64,000 bases of DNA, taken from positions 1,798,001 through 1,862,000 of the forward strand of contig CAVOPA010000017.1 of NCBI GenBank assembly GCA_963697705.1, written 5' to 3'. This stretch comes from CAVUCH01 sp963697705. Lineage in GTDB: Bacteria; Acidobacteriota; Vicinamibacteria; Vicinamibacterales; JAENWD01. Positions 43,446 through 53,630 of the stretch are shown piece after piece. Position 1 is the stretch's first letter. Each line of letters begins with the position of its first letter. Both the position numbers and the translations under genes were made by a program. The notes under the pieces were generated by a model. The model made no database searches, had not been told where the DNA came from, and saw only the letters and a list, made by a program, of their open reading frames with translations.

Positions 43446-44684
43446 ATGCCCGGAGTTCAAGGTTTCATCTATCCCAACGAGCTCGAGCTGCAGTGGAGCG
43501 TGCTCATCGTGCTGTACCCGTTCATCACCGGGTTGGTTGCGGGCGCGTTCATCCTCGCGTCGCTCGAGCGCGTGTTCAACGTGCAGGCCGTCAAGCCCAC
43601 CTACCGCCTGGCGCTGCTGACGGCGCTGGCCTTCCTGCTCGTGGCGCCGCTGCCGCTGCAACTGCACCTCGGGCACCCCGAGCGCTCGATCGAGATGTAC
43701 CTGACGCCGCACACCTCGTCGGCGATGGCCATGTTCGGGTTCGTCTACCTCTGGTACCTCATGGTGGTGCTGGTTCTCGAGATCTGGTTCGACTACCGAC
43801 AGGATCTCGTGCTGGCGAAACGGCGCAGCACGGGCCTGACGCGGGTGTTCTACACCGCGCTCACCCTGGGGTCCGAGGACATCAGTCCACGGGCGCTTGC
43901 GGTGGACGACTGGTTCGGCCGCACGATCACGATCATCGGCATCCCCTCGGCCTTTCTTCTCCACGGCTACGTCGGCTTCATCTTCGGGTCCATCAAGGCA
44001 AACCCCTGGTGGTCCACGCCGCTGATGCCCATCGTGTTCCTGTTCTCCGCCATCGTCTCGGGCATCGCGATGGTCATGCTGCTCTACATCGTGGCGACGC
44101 GGTTGCGGCAGCAGCCCATCGATCTGCGCTGCGTGGACACGATTGGGCAATACCTGTTCTACGCCCTGCTGGTCGATTTCTCGCTGGAGATGCTCGACCT
44201 CGTTCACCGGCTCTACGAGGCGGACGAATCCTTGAAAGCGCTCGATTTCATGGTGCACACGCGGCTCTGGACATCGCAGGTGATCGTCCAGATCACGCTC
44301 GGGACGCTCGTGCCGATCGCGCTGCTGGCCCTGATGCAGGTGCGCGCGCAACCTGCCGCCGCCGGTGGCCGCCAGGCCGGCTGGGCCCTCCGCGCGCTGC
44401 GGGAGCTCGCCGCACGGCGCCTGTCGTTGTATGCGACGGCCGGCACGCTGACGCTGATTGGCGTGTTCGCGATGCGTTGGAACGTCGTCATCGGTGGCCA
44501 GCTGTTCTCGAAGAGCTTCCTCGGGTACACCACCTACAAGATGGCGTTCGCCACGCGTGAAGGCCTGCTGCCCGCGCTCCTCCTGATGCTGCTGCCGTTC
44601 GGCATCCTGGCGGCGCTCGTCCACGTGCTGCCGCCATGGACGGAACCACAGGAGGCGGCGGCGCGGCCGGGGCCGACTATCTGA
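43446..44684 (+). CDS. nrfD: NrfD/PsrC-type polysulfide reductase membrane subunit
   Basis: The 412-residue protein has about nine to ten membrane helices and the NrfD family pattern: ELELQWSVLIVLYPFITGLVAGAFILASL at the start, PLPLQLHLGHPERSIEMYLTPHTSSAMAMFGF, and LLHGYVGFIFGSIKANPWWSTPLMPIVFLFSAIVSGIA. It binds quinone and passes electrons between it and the Fe-S partner. A GGGGAG site precedes the ATG. It is the last of a three-gene redox module with no nearby catalytic subunit. Confidence 0.93.
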   Translation: MPGVQGFIYPNELELQWSVLIVLYPFITGLVAGAFILASLERVFNVQAVKPTYRLALLTALAFLLVAPLPLQLHLGHPERSIEMYLTPHTSSAMAMFGFVYLWYLMVVLVLEIWFDYRQDLVLAKRRSTGLTRVFYTALTLGSEDISPRALAVDDWFGRTITIIGIPSAFLLHGYVGFIFGSIKANPWWSTPLMPIVFLFSAIVSGIAMVMLLYIVATRLRQQPIDLRCVDTIGQYLFYALLVDFSLEMLDLVHRLYEADESLKALDFMVHTRLWTSQVIVQITLGTLVPIALLALMQVRAQPAAAGGRQAGWALRALRELAARRLSLYATAGTLTLIGVFAMRWNVVIGGQLFSKSFLGYTTYKMAFATREGLLPALLLMLLPFGILAALVHVLPPWTEPQEAAARPGPTI

Positions 44685-44765
44685 GGCAGCGCGCGCGGCG
44701 TCGGGCCGAATGTCCGTCGCGATTCCGGGTACGCGCGTCGGCGTTGGCGAAGGCGGGAGGCGATC

Positions 44766-46527
44766 GTGGAGGATCAAGGCGCACGGCTCGAAGCGCGGCT
44801 GACGCAACTCGAACGGGCAGTCCGCGACCTGGACTCGCGTCTGGCGTACGCGGAGCGCCGCGCACTTGGGGGCGGCGGTGGACTTCCGCCCGAGACGGCT
44901 GCCGTGCCCTGGGAGCATATCGGAGCAGCGCGTGTTCGCTTCTCCGGACATCACCGGTCCCGTCGGGCTCGCCGGCCGGACGGTCATGATCTTCGCTGGG
45001 GCGTACCTCCTCCGCGCCCTGGTCGATTCCGGATTCCTCGCGAGCGGGATCGGCATTGCCGCCGGTCTGGCGTATGCCGTCGCGTGGCTGGCGTGGGCCG
45101 ACCGCTCGGCGCCGCGGCACACCGCTGCCGGATTGCTCTACGGCGGCGCCGCGGTGGCAATCGCGTACCCCCTCATCTGGGAGGCGACAACGCGGTTCCA
45201 ACTGCTCAGCGGCGCGACGAGCGTCGCAGCCGTGGCAGTCGTCACCGGCGCGGCGTTTGGCGTCGCCTGGCGCCGCCGGCTGCACCTGCTGGCGTGGGCG
45301 GCGACCGTGGCCTCGCTCGGCACCGCCGCCGTGCTGCTCGTCCAGACGGGTGCCGTGGCGCCGTACGCCGCCTATCTGGTTGCGCTCGGAGTCGCCGCAC
45401 TGTGGCTCGGGTACGACCGCGACTGGTTCGGCCTGCGATGGCCCACGGCGATCGCCGCAGACCTCGCCGTGCTCGGCCTGACCTCGCGTGCGCTGAGCGG
45501 ACAGGGGCTGGATCGGCCCGCCACTGCGCTGCTCGTTCAGTTCCTGCTGCTTGGCAGCTATCTCGCGACCATCGCCGCGCGCACGCTGCTGCGCGGCCGC
45601 AACGTGATCCCGTTCGAGATTGCCCAGACGCCAGCCGCGCTCGTCGTTGGCCTCGGGGGCGCGGTTGCCGTCGCCCGTCAGACCGGATCGGGGGCCGTGG
45701 CGCTTGGCATCGCCGCGCTCGTGATTGGCGGCGGCTGTTACGCGGTGGCCTTCGCGTTCGTCGACCGGCGCCAGGGGCGCGGGCGCAACTTCTACTTCTA
45801 CACGTCGCTCGCGTTCGTGCTGACGCTGACGGGCGCTGCCGTGCTCCTGCCGGCCACGTCCCTCGTCCTCACCTGTTCGGCCCTCGCCCTCGTCAGTGCG
45901 TGGTGCGCCTCGCGCTTCTCACGGGCCGCATTGACGCTGCACAGTGCCGTCTACCTGTTCGCGGGCGCATTGGTCAGCGGCCTGCTTGCGGCGGCGGAAC
46001 TGGGGCTTGCCGGATCCGCGGACGTGCCCTGGCCGCCTCTGAGCGGCAGCGTCTGGGCCGTTGTCGCGGCAGCGGTGGCGTGTATCGTGATCCCGCGGGC
46101 GTCGGCAGGTGCCGAGGCGACTGCGCTCTGGCAGGTCCCGCGCGCGTCCGTCGCCCTGTTGCTCGTCTCCGCGCTTGGCGCGATCGTGATGACGTTGCTA
46201 GCGCCCAGGATCGCCGGTCTGCCAGGGGTCGGATGCGATGCCGGCACCCTCGCGACGCTCAGGACGGGGGTCGTGGCGCTTGCTGCCGTCGCACTCGCGC
46301 GGCTGGGTCGCCACGATCGGTTCGTCGAGCTGAGATGGCTGCTGTATCCGCTGCTCATCGGCGGCGGGCTGAAGCTGCTCGTGGAAGACTTGCCGCACTC
46401 CCGGCCCGCCACGCTGTTCATCGCGCTCGCGCTCTACGGTGGCGCGCTCATCCTCGCGCCGCGGCTCGCCCGGTCGCCGGCGCCGCGCCAGAGCAACGCG
46501 GCGGTTGACACGACCGCACACGTGTAA
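44766..46527 (+). CDS. Large multi-spanning membrane protein with a coiled-coil start, DUF2339-like, +1 frameshift
   Basis: The first about 35 residues (GTG at 44766) form a coiled coil (ARLEARLTQLERAVRDLDSRLAYAERR). The frame then shifts one base between about 44880 and 44935; the later frame encodes about 14-16 membrane helices up to 46527 (SPDITGPVGLAGRTVMIFAGAYLLRALVDSG...). A coiled coil plus a long run of helices is the layout of DUF2339-type proteins. A single extra base near GGAGCAGCGCGTG would explain the break. Function unknown. Confidence 0.75.
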
Positions 46528-46793
46528 CCCCCACCCGACACGGGGTTGCATCCTGCGGCCATGCGGCCAACTGTGCATGCCCCCGGTCGGCCCCGCCCGA
46601 TGAGGGCCCGCTCTTCTGTTGGTGACCGGCAGATCACGCCCGCGATCCAACGGGCTGGCGTCAGGCTGCTCGACGGAACTGCGCCGTCCAGGCGGCGCTC
46701 GGCCATTCCCGTCGGGCCTGATTCCAAGCCCGTCTGCTGCTCCCGATGCGCATGAGCGGGAAATCGGTGTACAAGTGGAGATCCGACGTGGAG

Positions 46794-48509
46794 ATGACCG
46801 CATTGGTGACGCATACATCCCTTGCTTCCTGGTGCGCTGCCGGGCTCGTGTTGGCGTTCGGTGCGGCCATCGCCGCGCAGACCGCCACCCCCGCCGTGCC
46901 AGACCAGGCCGCCCTCGAGGCGATGACCGCCCGGTTCGCACCGACCGACATCGTCGCCGACGTCACAGGCCTGCCGGCCAACGAGCGCCAGGCGCTCGGG
47001 AGTCTCGTCAGGGCGAGCCGGCTCGTTGACGCGTTGTTCCTGCGTCAGGTGTGGGCCGGCAACGAGGCCGAGTTGATGCGGCTGCTGAGCGACACCACCA
47101 CGCTCGGCCGCGCGCGGGTGCACGCGTTCCGGATCAACAAAGGGCCCTGGTCCCGCCTCGATCACCATGCGCCCTTCATTGCGGGCGTCCCGCCGAAGCC
47201 AGGAGGGGGCAATTTCTATCCCGCGGGCGCGACGAAGGCGGAGGTCGAGAGCTGGATTGGAGGGCTGCCTGCAGACGAGCGTCGCCAGGCCACCGGCTTC
47301 TTCACCGCGATCCGCCGCAGCCAAGCCGGCTCGGCGCAGCCGTTCGCGCTCGTGCCGTACAGTCTCGAGTACCAAGGCGAGCTCGCCCTTGCGGCCGATC
47401 TGCTCCGCGAGGCGGCGCGTCTGACGGCACAGCCGACGCTGAAGCGCTTTCTCGAGACGCGTGCGGCCGCGTTCATCTCGAACGACTACTACGAGAGCGA
47501 CGTCGCCTGGATGGAGCTCGACGCGTCGATTGAACCCACCATCGGGCCGTACGAGGTCTACGAGGACGAGTGGTTCAACTACAAGGCGGCGTTCGAGTCG
47601 ATCATCACCGTGCGCGATCAGGCCGAAAGCGACAGGCTGGCGCGCTTCTCGTCGGAGCTGCAGGAGATCGAGAACCATCTGCCGATCGACCCCGCGCTGC
47701 GCAATCCCAAGCTGGGCGCCATGGCGCCCATTCGCGTCGTGAACGAAATCTTTGCCGCCGGAGACGCGAACCGCGGTGTTCAGAACGCCGCATACAACCT
47801 GCCCAACGACGAGCGGGTCGTCAGCACGAAGGGCACCAAGCGCGTCATGCTCAAGAACATCCAGGAGGCGAAGTTCAAGATCGTGCTCCTGCCGATCACG
47901 AAGGTGGCCCTTTCGGCCGCAGATCAGCCACAGGTCGTCTTCGACGCGTTCTTCACGCACATCCTGATGCACGAGCTGATGCACGGACTCGGGCCGCACA
48001 ACATCCGTGTGGGAGGCCGCGACACGACGGTTCGGCAGCAGCTGAAGGACACCTACAGCACGATCGAGGAGGCCAAGGCGGATGCCTCCGGTCTCTGGGC
48101 GCTGCAGTACCTGGTGGACAAGGGCTCGCTGCCGAAGGCCATGCAGCAGACCATGTACACGACGTTTCTGGCATCGGCATTCCGCTCCATCCGCTTCGGG
48201 TTGAACGAGGCCCACGGGCGCGGGATCGCCATTCAGCTGAACACGCTGCTCGATGCCGGCGCATTCCGCGTGGCAGCCGACGGCACCTTCAGTGTCGACC
48301 CCGGGAGGATCCGCGACGCCGTCACTGCGCTGACGCGCGACTTGATGATGCTCGAGGCCGCCGGGGACTATGCGCAGGCGAAAGGATTGATCGAGCGTCT
48401 GGGCGTGGTGCGGCCGGAGGTCAAGCGCGTGCTCGATCGGCTCGCCGCAGTGCCGGTCGATATCGAGCCGAGTTTCCCGACCGCCGAACAACTCGAGCGC
48501 GAGTCATGA
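46794..48509 (+). CDS. M49-like zinc peptidase (dipeptidyl peptidase III family relative)
   Basis: The 571-residue protein has a signal peptide (residues 1-27) and the zinc motif HELMHGLGPHN (His393, Glu394, His397) with the third ligand block EEAKADASG (Glu425/Glu426). Bacterial M49-type proteins keep HExxH rather than the HExxxH of human dipeptidyl peptidase III. Other family words include NFYP, KNIQEAKF and FRSIRFGLNEAHG. It should cut oligopeptides in the periplasm. An alternative ATG lies at 46746. Confidence 0.85.
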   Translation: MTALVTHTSLASWCAAGLVLAFGAAIAAQTATPAVPDQAALEAMTARFAPTDIVADVTGLPANERQALGSLVRASRLVDALFLRQVWAGNEAELMRLLSDTTTLGRARVHAFRINKGPWSRLDHHAPFIAGVPPKPGGGNFYPAGATKAEVESWIGGLPADERRQATGFFTAIRRSQAGSAQPFALVPYSLEYQGELALAADLLREAARLTAQPTLKRFLETRAAAFISNDYYESDVAWMELDASIEPTIGPYEVYEDEWFNYKAAFESIITVRDQAESDRLARFSSELQEIENHLPIDPALRNPKLGAMAPIRVVNEIFAAGDANRGVQNAAYNLPNDERVVSTKGTKRVMLKNIQEAKFKIVLLPITKVALSAADQPQVVFDAFFTHILMHELMHGLGPHNIRVGGRDTTVRQQLKDTYSTIEEAKADASGLWALQYLVDKGSLPKAMQQTMYTTFLASAFRSIRFGLNEAHGRGIAIQLNTLLDAGAFRVAADGTFSVDPGRIRDAVTALTRDLMMLEAAGDYAQAKGLIERLGVVRPEVKRVLDRLAAVPVDIEPSFPTAEQLERES

Positions 48510-48552
48510 CCGCCGGGCATGCCGGGTTGCAGCGGGTGTAATCGAGCGACGC

Positions 48553-49740
48553 GTGGACTCTTCGTTTCTCCCCCACGGCGCGGCCGGCCGGCCGCTGCGG
48601 ATCCTCCTGGTCGAGGACGACGAGGCACATGCCCGGCTGGCGGAACTCTGGCTGGAACAGGAAGCACGCGGCCGGTTCACCGTCGTGCGAGCGGAGCGTC
48701 TCTCCGAAGGCCTCGCGCAGCTGGCAGCTGCCGCCGTGGACGCGGTCCTGCTCGATCTGTCCTTGCCGGACAGCGATCGGCTGGAAACGTTCCGCGCCGT
48801 TCGTGCACAGGCGCCTGCAACGCCCGTGGTCGTGATGACCGGCAACGGTGACGAGCGGCTCGCGTTGCAGGCGGTTCACGAGGGCGCCCAGGACTACCTG
48901 GTCAAGGGCGACATCGACGGACGCCTGGTCGTGCGCGCGCTGCGGCATGCGATCGAACGCGGCCGGGCGGAGGCCGCCGAGCGGCGGCTGCTGGAGGCGC
49001 AGCGGCTCGAGAGCCTCTCGGTGCTCGCCGGCGGCGTCGCCCATCAGCTGAACAACCTGCTCGTCGTCATCATGGGCAACGCCAGCCTGGCTGCGACCGG
49101 GCTCGATGCGGAGGATCCGCTGCGGCAGTATCTCGTCGAGATCGAAACCGCCTCGCAACAGGCGGCACGCCTCGCGCGACAGATGCTGGCGTATTCGGGA
49201 CGCGGTGGATTCGTCGTCCGCCCGGTCGACCTGAACGAGGTCGTCCGCAATGCCTGCGCGGCGCTGACCGAGCGTGTGCCGCCAGACGTGCAGCTCAAGC
49301 TGGATCTCGCCCCGGCCGTGCTCCGCGTCATGGCCGACGAGACGCAGATTGCGCAGCTCGTCCTGAACCTGGTGGTCAACGCAGCCGAGGCCATGGGCGG
49401 CACGCCGGGCGAGGTCCTGCTGGCCACCTCGGAGATCGATGCCACGCCTTCCGATTTCGAGCGCGCGTACACCGCCCCTGACCTGCCGGCCGGAGCATAC
49501 CGGGAACTCGTGGTGACCGACATGGGCGAGGGCATCGCGTCGGACACCGCGGCGCGGATGTTCGAGCCGTTCTTCTCGACGCGGCTGACCGGGCGCGGGC
49601 TGGGACTGCCGGCGGCGCTGGGGATCGTGCGCGGCCACCGCGGCGCCATCGGTGTCGAATCCTTGCCGGGACAGGGCACCCGCGTGCGGGTACTGCTCCC
49701 GGCATGTCCCGACGAGCGGCCTCTCACGGGCGCGCCGTGA
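48553..49740 (+). CDS. Response regulator receiver - histidine kinase hybrid
   Basis: The 395-residue protein has an N-terminal receiver domain (LVEDDEAHA and phosphorylatable Asp68 in VLLDLSLPDS), a HisKA-type dimerisation part with His164 in GVAHQLNNLLVV, and a HATPase domain (NLVVNAAEAMGG, VVTDMGEGI, RGLGLPAALGIVRGH). The Asp usually after the phosphorylated His is Gln165. It is cytoplasmic with no sensor helix. The next gene encodes a second such kinase, so both may form one signalling chain. Confidence 0.92.
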   Translation: MDSSFLPHGAAGRPLRILLVEDDEAHARLAELWLEQEARGRFTVVRAERLSEGLAQLAAAAVDAVLLDLSLPDSDRLETFRAVRAQAPATPVVVMTGNGDERLALQAVHEGAQDYLVKGDIDGRLVVRALRHAIERGRAEAAERRLLEAQRLESLSVLAGGVAHQLNNLLVVIMGNASLAATGLDAEDPLRQYLVEIETASQQAARLARQMLAYSGRGGFVVRPVDLNEVVRNACAALTERVPPDVQLKLDLAPAVLRVMADETQIAQLVLNLVVNAAEAMGGTPGEVLLATSEIDATPSDFERAYTAPDLPAGAYRELVVTDMGEGIASDTAARMFEPFFSTRLTGRGLGLPAALGIVRGHRGAIGVESLPGQGTRVRVLLPACPDERPLTGAP

Positions 49741-49759
49741 GTGCTCGGTCCTGCGGCTG

Positions 49760-51307
49760 ATGACCACTCCGATTCGTGTCCTGGTGTTCGGAGAAACGCC
49801 CGGCGCCGACCGCGTCGCCGAAGCCGTGCGGTGCGCCGGTTGGATCCCGATCCTCGCCCCCGGCTCCGACTTTACTGACATCGCTTCGGCGATTGGGGGC
49901 AGGGCGGGGGACGTGGCGGTTGTCTGGCGCTCGCGCGTCACCGGGAAGAACGCCGCCTTTCTGCGTACGAGTCGCCTGACCGACGGTGACATCCCCGTGA
50001 TCGTGGTGGTGCCGGCGGCCGAGAGCGGGCGAGTGGCCGACCTGATGCGCGCCGGCGCGCGCGACTGCGTGACCGACGACCAGCTGTCACGGCTTGCGCC
50101 TGCCGTCGAGCGCGAGCTCGCCGCCGCAAGCGAACGGCGCGAGCGGCGTGCCCTCGAAGTCCAGCTGCGCCACGCCCACCGGATGGAGGCGATGGGCCGG
50201 CTTGCCAGCGGCATTGCGCACGACTTCCGGAACCTGCTCACCGCGGTGACCGGATACAGCGAACTGCTGATCGAGTTGCTCGACCCGCACGACCCGCTCC
50301 ACAAGACCGCCGAGGACATCCGGGACGCCGCGGTCCGGGCGACCGTGCTCACGGGACAATTGCTCTCGTTCAGCCGCCGCCCCGAGCCGGCCGCCGGCGT
50401 GCTCGACCTGAACGCCCTCGTCGCCGACATGGAGCGGATGCTCCGGCGTTTGATCGGCGAGCACATCGACCTGACCGTCACGCTCGTCGACGGCGAGTCG
50501 CGCGTGGTTGCCGACCACGCACAGTTGGAGCAGGTGATCATGAACCTGGTCGTCAACGCGCGCGATGCGATGCCCGGCGGCGGACGTCTGTCGCTCACGA
50601 CCGGGCACGTCGATGTCAGCGCGGCGGACGAGGAGGCGGGCGCCGCCGCGTCGCCCGGGCCGTACGTCTCGCTCGACGTCCAGGACACGGGCCACGGGAT
50701 GGACGAGCACACGCAGGCGAACGTGTTCGAGCCGTTCTTCACGACGAAGGCCCCGTCCAAGGGCACGGGCCTGGGGCTATCGATGGTGCAGGCCGTGGTG
50801 CGCGACGTCGGCGGCGTCCTGGCGGTCCACAGCCGCGTCGGCGAGGGCACGACGTTCAGGATCCTTCTCCCGAGGGCCACCCAGCCAGTGACGAGCCCGG
50901 TCGCCCGGCGGCGGCTGCAGTCTCTGCCGCGCGGGGCGGAAACCGTGCTCCTCGTCGAGGACGAGGTCGGCGTACGAGAGCTCGTGCGCGATCTGCTGAC
51001 GCGCTGCGGCTACACGGTCATCGAGGCCGCCGACGTGAACAACGCCATCGCCCTCTTTGCTGCGCATCAGGCCATCCAGCTGCTCGTGACCGATGTCGTC
51101 ATGCCGCAGATGAACGGCCGGCAGCTCGCCGAGCGCTTTCTCGCCGAGCGCCCGGCCCTGAAAGTGCTCTACATGTCGGGCTACACGGACGACCAGGTGC
51201 TGGCCGACGCGGCGGCGCCGGTATCCGGCTTTCTGCAGAAGCCGTTCACGCCCGACGTGCTCGCGCGCAAGGTGCGCGAGGTGCTCGACGGGACGCCGCC
51301 ACCCTGA
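49760..51307 (+). CDS. Histidine kinase with pseudo-receiver start and C-terminal receiver
   Basis: The 515-residue protein begins with a receiver-like domain without the usual Asp (DVAVVWRSR), then HisKA with His154 in GIAHDFRNLLTAV, HATPase (NLVVNARDAMPGG, VQDTGHGM, KGTGLGLSMVQAV) and a complete receiver domain at the C-terminus (LVEDEVGVRE, VTDVVMPQMNG). It has no membrane helix. It follows the first hybrid kinase by 20 bases. The end partner and signal are unknown. Confidence 0.92.
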   Translation: MTTPIRVLVFGETPGADRVAEAVRCAGWIPILAPGSDFTDIASAIGGRAGDVAVVWRSRVTGKNAAFLRTSRLTDGDIPVIVVVPAAESGRVADLMRAGARDCVTDDQLSRLAPAVERELAAASERRERRALEVQLRHAHRMEAMGRLASGIAHDFRNLLTAVTGYSELLIELLDPHDPLHKTAEDIRDAAVRATVLTGQLLSFSRRPEPAAGVLDLNALVADMERMLRRLIGEHIDLTVTLVDGESRVVADHAQLEQVIMNLVVNARDAMPGGGRLSLTTGHVDVSAADEEAGAAASPGPYVSLDVQDTGHGMDEHTQANVFEPFFTTKAPSKGTGLGLSMVQAVVRDVGGVLAVHSRVGEGTTFRILLPRATQPVTSPVARRRLQSLPRGAETVLLVEDEVGVRELVRDLLTRCGYTVIEAADVNNAIALFAAHQAIQLLVTDVVMPQMNGRQLAERFLAERPALKVLYMSGYTDDQVLADAAAPVSGFLQKPFTPDVLARKVREVLDGTPPP

Positions 51308-51315
51308 CCGGCTCG

Positions 51316-52356
51316 ATGCGCCGCCTGTTCCTCCCTGTCCTTGCCTGCGTGCTGGCGCTGGCGCCCATCCCTGCGCCAGCTGTCGAACAACTCTATTCGG
51401 CCCGTGTCTATCCGCACCTGCAGCGGCTCGTGACGCGCGCATCGAATACCGTGCCGGTCGCATGTCTCGATCTGCTCGTCGTCATGGTTGGCGCCGGGAT
51501 GCTCGTCGGCGGCGTGCGGGCCTGGCGGCGTACGCGCGGTTGGGGAGCGCGCACGCGGGACATGGTGCTGCTGCTCGCGCAGTGTGCAGCGGCGACGTAC
51601 ATCGTCTTTCTCCTCGTGTGGGGGTTCAACTACCGGCGCGCGCCAGCGGACGAGCGCATGCAGGTCTCGCGCGACCGCGTGACGTCAGAGCGCCTCGAGC
51701 GGCTTGGGACGCTCGCGGTCGCGCGGGTGAACGCGCTGTACGATCCCGCGCGCCAGGACGTCCGGCTCGCGGGTGAGTCACTGCTGGCGATCCTGGCGCC
51801 CGCGTTCGCGCGCGCGGAGGGCGTGCTTGGCTCGACGTGGCACATCACCCCGGGGCGGCCGAAGGCGTCCCTCATCGCGTTCACGTTTCCACTATCTGGT
51901 GTGGACGGGATGATCGACCCGTTCGCGCTCGAGGTGATTCTCAACCCGGAAGTGCTGCCATTCGAGAGGCCGTTCGTGCTCGCGCACGAGTGGGCGCATC
52001 TCGCCGGCCACGCTCCCGAAGACGAGGCCAGCTTCGTGGCTTTCATGGCCTGTCTGCACGGCACCCGCGAGGCCCAATACAGCGGGTGGCTCGACCTGTT
52101 TCTGCACGTGCAACGGAACGCGCCGGCGCCAGTGAGGCGAATCCTCATGGATGCGCTCGGCGCCGGGCCGCGCGCGGACCTGCGCGCCATTGGCGCCCGT
52201 CTCCGGCGCGTGCGGCCAGCCGTGTACCAGGTGAGCTGGTCGGTGTACGACCAATACCTCCGCGCAAACCGTGTGGAGACGGGGATCGCGAACTACGACG
52301 ACGTCGTTACCCTCGTTCTCGGCTCGCGCCTCCTCGCCGGCGTGATCGACCCCTGA
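51316..52356 (+). CDS. DUF3810-type membrane zinc peptidase
   Basis: The 346-residue protein has an N-terminal signal or helix (residues 3-23), two more helices (about 45-65 and 85-105) and a zinc motif HEWAHLAGH (His224, Glu225, His228). The surrounding words FVLAHEWAHLAGHAPEDEASFVAFMACLHGT match the DUF3810 family. It is probably anchored in the membrane and cuts peptides outside. It follows the hybrid kinase gene by 8 bases. Confidence 0.85.
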   Translation: MRRLFLPVLACVLALAPIPAPAVEQLYSARVYPHLQRLVTRASNTVPVACLDLLVVMVGAGMLVGGVRAWRRTRGWGARTRDMVLLLAQCAAATYIVFLLVWGFNYRRAPADERMQVSRDRVTSERLERLGTLAVARVNALYDPARQDVRLAGESLLAILAPAFARAEGVLGSTWHITPGRPKASLIAFTFPLSGVDGMIDPFALEVILNPEVLPFERPFVLAHEWAHLAGHAPEDEASFVAFMACLHGTREAQYSGWLDLFLHVQRNAPAPVRRILMDALGAGPRADLRAIGARLRRVRPAVYQVSWSVYDQYLRANRVETGIANYDDVVTLVLGSRLLAGVIDP

Positions 52357-52382
52357 CATGGTGCCCCGCAGCGCTTCGTGAT

Positions 52383-53384
52383 TCAGTTCGCGCGCCAGGG
52401 CTCACCTGTACGCCAGCGCTGTGCGGGGAGCTCGAGGCTCTCGATCGTCTGCCGCACCACCTCACCAGAGCGGCGGAACGCGGCAGTCTCCTCCGCTGTC
52501 AGGGGGAGGTGCAGTACCCGTTCGATCCCGTTACGCGTCACGACGGTCGGCAGGCTCAGGCAGATCTCGCCAACGCCGTATGCGTCAGGGACAAGGCTGG
52601 ATACCGAGAGCACCGTCGCCTGGTCGCGAAAAATCGCCTCCAGGATGCGCAGCAGCCCCGCCGCGACCGCGTAGTACGTCGCTCCCTTCCGCTCGATGAT
52701 TTGGTAGGCCGCCCTGCGCGTATGGTCGACGATCGCGTCCATCGCGGCCTCGTCGGGACCGAGATCGTGCGCCGCGCGGAAATCCGGCAGCCGCATCCCC
52801 GCGATGTTCGCGAGCGACCACGCGAGCACTTCGCTGTCGCCATGCTCGCCGATCACGTACGCGTGGACGCTCCGCGCATCGACGCCGTAGTGCTGACTGA
52901 GCAGATACCGGAAGCGCGCTGTGTCGAGAATGGTGCCGGATCCGATCACGCGTTGCGAGGGCAGGCCGGATAGCCTCCACGTGGCGTAGGTGAGCACGTC
53001 GACCGGGTTGGTGGCCACCAGCAGGATCGCTTCGCGGTTGACCGCTGTGATCCTGGGCACGAGATCCGCGAAGATGGCCGCGTTCCGTCCCGCCAAGTCG
53101 AGGCGCGACTCCCCAGGCTGCTGACCGGCCCCCGCCGTCAGCACCACGACCCCCGCCCCCGCACAGTCGTCGTACGTGCCCGCCCAGATGCGGCACGGCG
53201 TACTGAAGGGTACGGCGTGGTTCAAGTCCATCGCCTCACCTTCGGCCCGCCGGTGGTCCTGGTCAATCAACACGATCTCGGGTGCGAGCCCATCGACGAC
53301 GAGTGAGTAGGCGAGGGTGGCTCCCACATGACCTGCGCCGACAATCACGACACGGGCCGGTCGAGCAGTCGACATGGCGTTCAT
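52383..53384 (-). CDS. ldh: L-lactate dehydrogenase
   Basis: The 333-residue protein has the NAD-binding GAGHVGATLAYSL (residues 16-28), and the substrate-specificity loop reads TAGAGQQPGESRLDL, with Gln where malate dehydrogenases have Arg, and GEHGDSE with the catalytic His. It interconverts lactate and pyruvate with NADH. It is divergent from a GntR-type gene, with palindromes between them. ATG at 53375 is an alternative start. Confidence 0.9.
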   Translation of the reverse strand: MNAMSTARPARVVIVGAGHVGATLAYSLVVDGLAPEIVLIDQDHRRAEGEAMDLNHAVPFSTPCRIWAGTYDDCAGAGVVVLTAGAGQQPGESRLDLAGRNAAIFADLVPRITAVNREAILLVATNPVDVLTYATWRLSGLPSQRVIGSGTILDTARFRYLLSQHYGVDARSVHAYVIGEHGDSEVLAWSLANIAGMRLPDFRAAHDLGPDEAAMDAIVDHTRRAAYQIIERKGATYYAVAAGLLRILEAIFRDQATVLSVSSLVPDAYGVGEICLSLPTVVTRNGIERVLHLPLTAEETAAFRRSGEVVRQTIESLELPAQRWRTGEPWRAN

Positions 53385-53457
53385 GGGAGCCGGGGCTGCA
53401 AGGTGAGCGCCGCATGTGCACAGCTGCCATTCAAAATGCACGCGCGGTGCTAGCTTG

Positions 53458-53472
53458 GTGCTTGATTAGCAC
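53458..53472. promoter_or_regulatory. Palindromic operator candidate GTGCT-N5-AGCAC
   Basis: GTGCTTGATTAGCAC is a perfect 5-base dyad around a TGATT centre. On the minus strand TATAGT (53471-53476), a likely -10 for ldh, overlaps it by two bases, so a bound protein would block the ldh start. The FadR-type regulator next door is the obvious candidate. Confidence 0.55.
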
Positions 53473-53506
53473 TATATGGCGCAAGTAAGTCGGATTGAAC
53501 CGTGTT

Positions 53507-53530
53507 GATTTGCAATGTGTATTGCTGATC
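53507..53530. promoter_or_regulatory. Second palindrome upstream of the GntR gene
   Basis: GCAAT-GTGT-ATTGC (53512-53525) lies inside an imperfect 24-base dyad. Its place about 100 bases before the regulator gene fits an autoregulatory site, but this is inference. Confidence 0.45.
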
Positions 53531-53630
53531 ATGCACAATATGTCGAATTCAATGGTCGAGACAGGGTCCGTTGCCGCCAGCCTGAGGCCGGCGCGCGCAA
53601 CCACCCGCAGTACGGGAAGGCGTGAGCACC

